Source: Polaromonas sp. JS666 (lineage in GTDB: Bacteria; Pseudomonadota; Gammaproteobacteria; Burkholderiales; Burkholderiaceae_C). From it: DNA of 64,000 nucleotides. Position 1 is the first letter of the stretch, and the number at the start of each line of letters is the position of its first letter. This document shows, piece by piece, positions 60,922-64,000 of the stretch. The DNA lies in NCBI RefSeq assembly GCF_000013865.1, contig NC_007948.1, positions 5,136,265 through 5,200,264 on the forward strand. Reading direction: 5' to 3'. The translations under genes were made by a program, and so were the position numbers. The notes under the pieces are model-generated. The model was not told the DNA's origin and did no database searches. It worked only from the letters and a program-made list of their open reading frames with translations.

Positions 60922-62664
60922 TTACCTGAACTTCGGCAGGTTGAACTGCGGCGGTACACCCATTCGCGTGTTGATCACCCACTGCTGGGCGATGGACAGG
61001 ATGTTGTTGGTGATCCAGTACAGCACGAGGCCGGCCGGGAAGAAGAAGAACATCACGCTGAAGATCAGCGGCATGAACCACATCAGCTTGGCCTGCATCG
61101 GATCCGGCGGCGCGGGGTTGAGCGCCGTCTGCAGCATGGTCGTCAGGGTCATGAGGACGGGCAGGATGAAGAAAGGATCGGGCGCCGAGAGGTCATGGAT
61201 CCACAAGACCCAGGGCGCGTTGCGCATTTCGACGCTGGACAGCAGCACCCAATAGAGCGCAATGAACACCGGGATCTGGACCATGATGGGGAAGCAGCCG
61301 CCCATGGGGTTGACCTTTTCCTCGCGGTAGATCTTCATCATCGCCTGCTGCATTTCCTGCGGCTTGTCCTTCAGGCGTTCGCGCATCTCCATGATCTTGG
61401 GGTTGATGGCCTTCATTTTGGCCATGCTGGCGTAGGCCTTGGCATTGAGCCAGTAAAAGGCGATCTTGAGCAGCAGCACCAGCGCCACGATGGACCAGCC
61501 CCAGTTGAGGAGAAAGCCATGCAGCTTGTCGAGCAACCAGTACAGCGGCTTGGCCAGGATGGTCAGCCAGCCATAGTCCTTCACCAGCTCCAGGCCGGGG
61601 GCGAGCGCTTCCAGCTTTTTCTCTTCCTGCGGGCCGACAAACAATCTCGAGTCGATGGTTTTGGTGGCGCCCGGCGCAATGCTGTCGAGCGGCGTGATCA
61701 GGCCAACCGCATACAGGTTGGCGTCGACCTTGCGCAGGAACAGGTCGCGCTTCAGGCCATCGGCCAGAATCCAGGCTGCGGCAAAGTAGTGCTGGACCAT
61801 GGCCACATAGCCGTTGGTCGCCTGTTTTTCCACATCGACCTTGTTGTTTTCGATGTCCTTGAATTCGACCTTCTGGTACTTCTTGGCTTCGGTGTAAATG
61901 GCCGGGCCGGTGAAGGTGGAATAGAACGATGATTCGCCCGGCGGTTTGTTGCCGTCACGCACCAGCTGCATGTAAAGCTGCGGCGCCACCGGCGCGCTGC
62001 CGGTGTTGATGACGTCGTGGCGCACAGCGATGTCGTACGAGCCGCGTTTGAGCGTGTAGGTCTTGACCAGCTTGACGCCGCCGAGGTCGGCCGATTCAAA
62101 CTTGACTTGCAGCTCGTTCTGGCCGTCCTTGAGGCTGCGCTCGCCGGGCACCACGGTCATCAGGGTTTTGTGAGTCGGGAAGGTGCCGCCCGTGCCGCTC
62201 GCGATCAGGCCGGTCTGCGCCACATAAACCCGGTTGGTACTTTCGTCGAGCAGCACAAAGCCGGCGTCGGTGTTGGCCATGTCCTTGAAGCGGGTGAAAG
62301 CCGAATGGACCAGCGTGCCGCCTTCGCTGTCAAAGGTCAGCGCCAGCACGTCGGTGTTCACCACCACGCGCTCGCGGGTCGCAGCGGCTGCGGGGGACGG
62401 CGCACCTGCGGGCACAGCACCGGGGGCGGCACCAGGCGCCGAACCGGGCACCGCAGGAACCGCGCTGGCAGTGGACGGCGAAACCGGCACCGAAGAGGCC
62501 GACGCGGCGGGCGCCGATGTTGCGGCAGCAGGTGCTTTGGCGCTCTGCGTGGTCGCCGGGAAGAAAGTGGCTTTCTGGCCGTTATAGACCTGCCACTGGT
62601 CCCACAGGAGGACCATGGAAAAGCCAAAAATCACCCACAAAATGGTGCGGCGGATGTCGTTCAT
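60922..62664 (-). CDS. yidC: Membrane protein insertase YidC
   Basis: A 580-residue YidC. One N-terminal helix is followed by an alanine/proline-rich linker (about 40-110), the periplasmic beta domain (about 115-360) and five conserved helices. Signatures are WGWSIVALVLLLKIAFYWLN, NPMGGCFPIMVQIPVFIALY and PAGLVLYWITNNILS. The hydrophilic-groove arginine lies in the first conserved helix region. It inserts proteins into the inner membrane. It overlaps yidD by ATGA. Confidence 0.97.
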   Translation of the reverse strand: MNDIRRTILWVIFGFSMVLLWDQWQVYNGQKATFFPATTQSAKAPAAATSAPAASASSVPVSPSTASAVPAVPGSAPGAAPGAVPAGAPSPAAAATRERVVVNTDVLALTFDSEGGTLVHSAFTRFKDMANTDAGFVLLDESTNRVYVAQTGLIASGTGGTFPTHKTLMTVVPGERSLKDGQNELQVKFESADLGGVKLVKTYTLKRGSYDIAVRHDVINTGSAPVAPQLYMQLVRDGNKPPGESSFYSTFTGPAIYTEAKKYQKVEFKDIENNKVDVEKQATNGYVAMVQHYFAAAWILADGLKRDLFLRKVDANLYAVGLITPLDSIAPGATKTIDSRLFVGPQEEKKLEALAPGLELVKDYGWLTILAKPLYWLLDKLHGFLLNWGWSIVALVLLLKIAFYWLNAKAYASMAKMKAINPKIMEMRERLKDKPQEMQQAMMKIYREEKVNPMGGCFPIMVQIPVFIALYWVLLSSVEMRNAPWVLWIHDLSAPDPFFILPVLMTLTTMLQTALNPAPPDPMQAKLMWFMPLIFSVMFFFFPAGLVLYWITNNILSIAQQWVINTRMGVPPQFNLPKFR

Positions 62665-63014
62665 GACGGCGTCTTTTTAGAAGGAGTGGAAGTCACGGGT
62701 GTGACCAGTCGGGTGAACAAAAACGCCGAGCCCGCTGGCGGCACGGGATCGAGCCCGCCGTCGCACCAGGGATGGCAGCGCGCCAGGCGGCGCAGTGTGA
62801 GGTAGCTTCCGCGGGCCGCGCCGTGCTGCTGCAAGGCCTGCAGGGAATAGGCCGAGCAGCTCGGCTCAAACCGGCAGGCGGAGCCCAGCCAGGGGCTGAG
62901 CAGCAGACGGTAGGCTTTGACCAGGCCGATCAACACGGTTTGCGGCAAACGCAGCAAGGGCGCCACGGCCTGGAGGGCCGCAGCATACGAGGGGGATGAG
63001 CGCTGCCGCTTCAT
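62661..63014 (-). CDS. yidD: Membrane protein insertion efficiency factor YidD
   Basis: A 117-residue YidD with the family core YRLLLSPWLGSACRFEPSCSAYSLQALQQHGAAR cut here to its key parts: SPWLG, three cysteines (C..PSCS..Y) and the later CHPWCDGGLDPVP. An amphipathic N-terminal helix precedes it. It sits between rnpA and yidC with 4-bp overlaps on both sides, the standard order. Confidence 0.95.
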   Translation of the reverse strand: MKRQRSSPSYAAALQAVAPLLRLPQTVLIGLVKAYRLLLSPWLGSACRFEPSCSAYSLQALQQHGAARGSYLTLRRLARCHPWCDGGLDPVPPAGSAFLFTRLVTPVTSTPSKKTPS

Positions 63015-63421
63015 GGCGCCCTCGCCCCTGCCTGCATCAGGGCCTGCACTTCGGCGCGCACCGCTTCCTTGAGCTGCTCTGAGCTGGCGCTCATGAACTC
63101 GGCACGGGAAAAATCACGGCGCAGCCGGACCACATAGGCAGCCTGCGGATACTGATGCAGAAACTCGGCACTCACGGTATAGATCTGCCTCTTGATCGCA
63201 TTGCGCGTAACGGCCCGTTTGGCCCAGCGTTTGGGAACCATCGCACCGATCCACTGGTCCTGGACAGGAAACAGGGCGGGCGAATCGACCCCTTCGACGG
63301 GCCGCGCGGGAACGGGCTTCGCATCCAGCGCATTGCGGTGCAATGCGAAGTGCGTCGTCCTTGCAACAATGGCGCCGGCAAGTACTGCCTGGAACTGGGG
63401 TCGGGTTTGAAGCCGCTGCAC
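63011..63421 (-). CDS. rnpA: Ribonuclease P protein component
   Basis: A 136-residue RnpA. The RNA-binding signature RWAKRAVTRNAIKRQIY is intact; FALHRNAL and VVRLRRDF complete the fold. It assists the RNase P RNA in maturing tRNA 5' ends. GTG 63421 gives the family N-terminus (MQRLQTRPQFQAVL); TTG 63430 is the outer limit of the frame. Confidence 0.93.
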   Translation of the reverse strand: MQRLQTRPQFQAVLAGAIVARTTHFALHRNALDAKPVPARPVEGVDSPALFPVQDQWIGAMVPKRWAKRAVTRNAIKRQIYTVSAEFLHQYPQAAYVVRLRRDFSRAEFMSASSEQLKEAVRAEVQALMQAGARAP

Positions 63422-63469
63422 TGGCGCCAAGCGTCAGCTCAAGAGCAAAGAGCCAGCCAGAAAGCCAGC

Positions 63470-63604
63470 CTAGACGGCCAGGCGCTTGCGGCCTTTGGCG
63501 CGGCGTGCAGCGATCACTGCGCGGCCGCCACGCGTTTTCATGCGCGTCAGAAAGCCGTGCGTGCGTGCGCGCTTGACTTTGGAAGGTTGGTATGTGCGTT
63601 TCAT
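63470..63604 (-). CDS. rpmH: 50S ribosomal protein L34
   Basis: A 44-residue L34, [19 protein letters not shown] followed by the arginine/lysine-rich [20 protein letters not shown] tail, nearly identical to the universal sequence. Start ATG 63604, ribosome site AGGAT. rnpA lies 48 bp downstream, the classical order next to the origin. Confidence 0.98.
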   Translation of the reverse strand: MKRTYQPSKVKRARTHGFLTRMKTRGGRAVIAARRAKGRKRLAV

Positions 63605-64000
63605 GATAAATCCTACTAGCCTTAATTCGGCTGTTAGCTACAAAGCTTCCCCCGGCGATTCGAATGATCTTGGTGGCCGTACAGCACAGCCATCTTTGCA
63701 AGCCCGCAGGACTTGCGCCGCACCTGCAGCAACCTCAAAGGCCTGGGTTACAAGCCTACAAACCGGTTGTTGTGCAAGCGGCATCCATCCGCTACGAATC
63801 AGGGAAACCCATGATTATCGCAGATTTCCCAACCCTGGCAACAAGTTAGGCGGCGCAACTGGGGTAAAGCTTGAGAAGCCCCCTGGAAGGTCCGTCAGAC
63901 GCTGAAAATAGGTTGAAACCCGGGGCAAGTATTTTGTGGATAACTTGCCACGCGGACTACAATTGCAGGTGCTAAAAATAAACAATATCCACAAGCAGCC
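63605..64000. other. Origin-proximal intergenic region upstream of dnaA
   Basis: This 396-bp gap carries no convincing gene. A perfect DnaA box (TGTGGATAA, 63935-63943) and a near-perfect one on the other strand (ATATCCACA, 63985-63993) lie at its right end, in AT-rich sequence. With rpmH on the left this is the usual rpmH-oriC-dnaA junction. The rest of the origin lies beyond the window. Confidence 0.75.

Noticed and set aside
63664..63849. 61-codon frame in the origin region
   Set aside because: No ribosome site and no family match; the region is better explained as the rpmH-dnaA junction.
1..64000. CRISPR arrays, tRNA, rRNA, IS elements
   Set aside because: No regularly spaced direct repeats, no tRNA-like cloverleaf, no rRNA segment and no transposase were seen; the group II intron is the only autonomous mobile element.

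Overview
The window is a GC-rich chromosomal segment of a betaproteobacterium of the Comamonadaceae, most like Polaromonas or a close relative. This rests on the gene repertoire, strong GC3 bias, the neighbourhood metX-metW / mnmE-yidC-yidD-rnpA-rpmH, and a dispersed repeat family typical of that group. The right end runs into the chromosomal origin: rpmH is followed by DnaA boxes, and dnaA is expected just outside the window.

Layout. (1) 1-6950: the 3' end of a sigma-54 activator gene, a palindrome and a -24/-12 promoter, then a redox/sulfur cluster: rhodanese, OsmC-like, acyl-CoA-dehydrogenase-like flavoprotein, rubredoxin fused to a rubredoxin reductase, rubrerythrin, rubredoxin, DUF2061 and a second rubredoxin reductase. 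(2) 7130-10550: malic enzyme MaeB and a barnase/barstar pair. (3) 10790-17100: ksgA, surA, lptD, with amgK divergent. (4) 17190-23920: rsmE, an MFS carrier, lipase, M20 peptidase, DUF72 and psd. (5) 24030-27460: a copper regulon (copZ, copA, cueR) with two divergent CueR-type promoters and a foldback repeat. (6) 27530-28930: two 2-oxoglutarate oxygenases, one of them AlkB. (7) 28940-37790: a complete L-threonate/D-erythronate catabolic operon with its TRAP transporter and GntR regulator. (8) 37820-42240: SulP permease and a ChrB-like/ChrA pair. (9) 42380-45170: metW-metX behind a SAM-II-like riboswitch and terminator, and a GDT1-type manganese exporter behind a yybP-ykoY riboswitch. (10) 45240-48740: ammonium transporter with a sigma-54 promoter, an ECF sigma/zinc-finger pair and a glycine-rich RRM protein. 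(11) 48880-56900: SDR, lptC, kdsC, kdsD, a complete group II intron inserted at the kdsD start codon, and a divergent KefB-type antiporter. (12) 57040-64000: histidine phosphatase, two proteins of unclear role, mnmE, yidC, yidD, rnpA, rpmH and the origin-proximal region.

The most striking feature is a family of 45-100 bp GC-rich repeats, at least nine copies here. Copies lie in intergenic gaps and also in frame inside five conserved genes (ksgA, amgK, MFS, M20 peptidase, sulP), adding 15-60 residues. In four of the five hosts orientation and frame agree and give the same short peptide, ending in TSVGA. Other notable points are the intron splitting the kdsD start, two metabolite riboswitches that overrule naive start calls, and the sigma-54-controlled rubredoxin/rhodanese cluster, whose substrate is unknown. 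Everything is read from sequence by eye. No database search was run, so family names are recognition calls.
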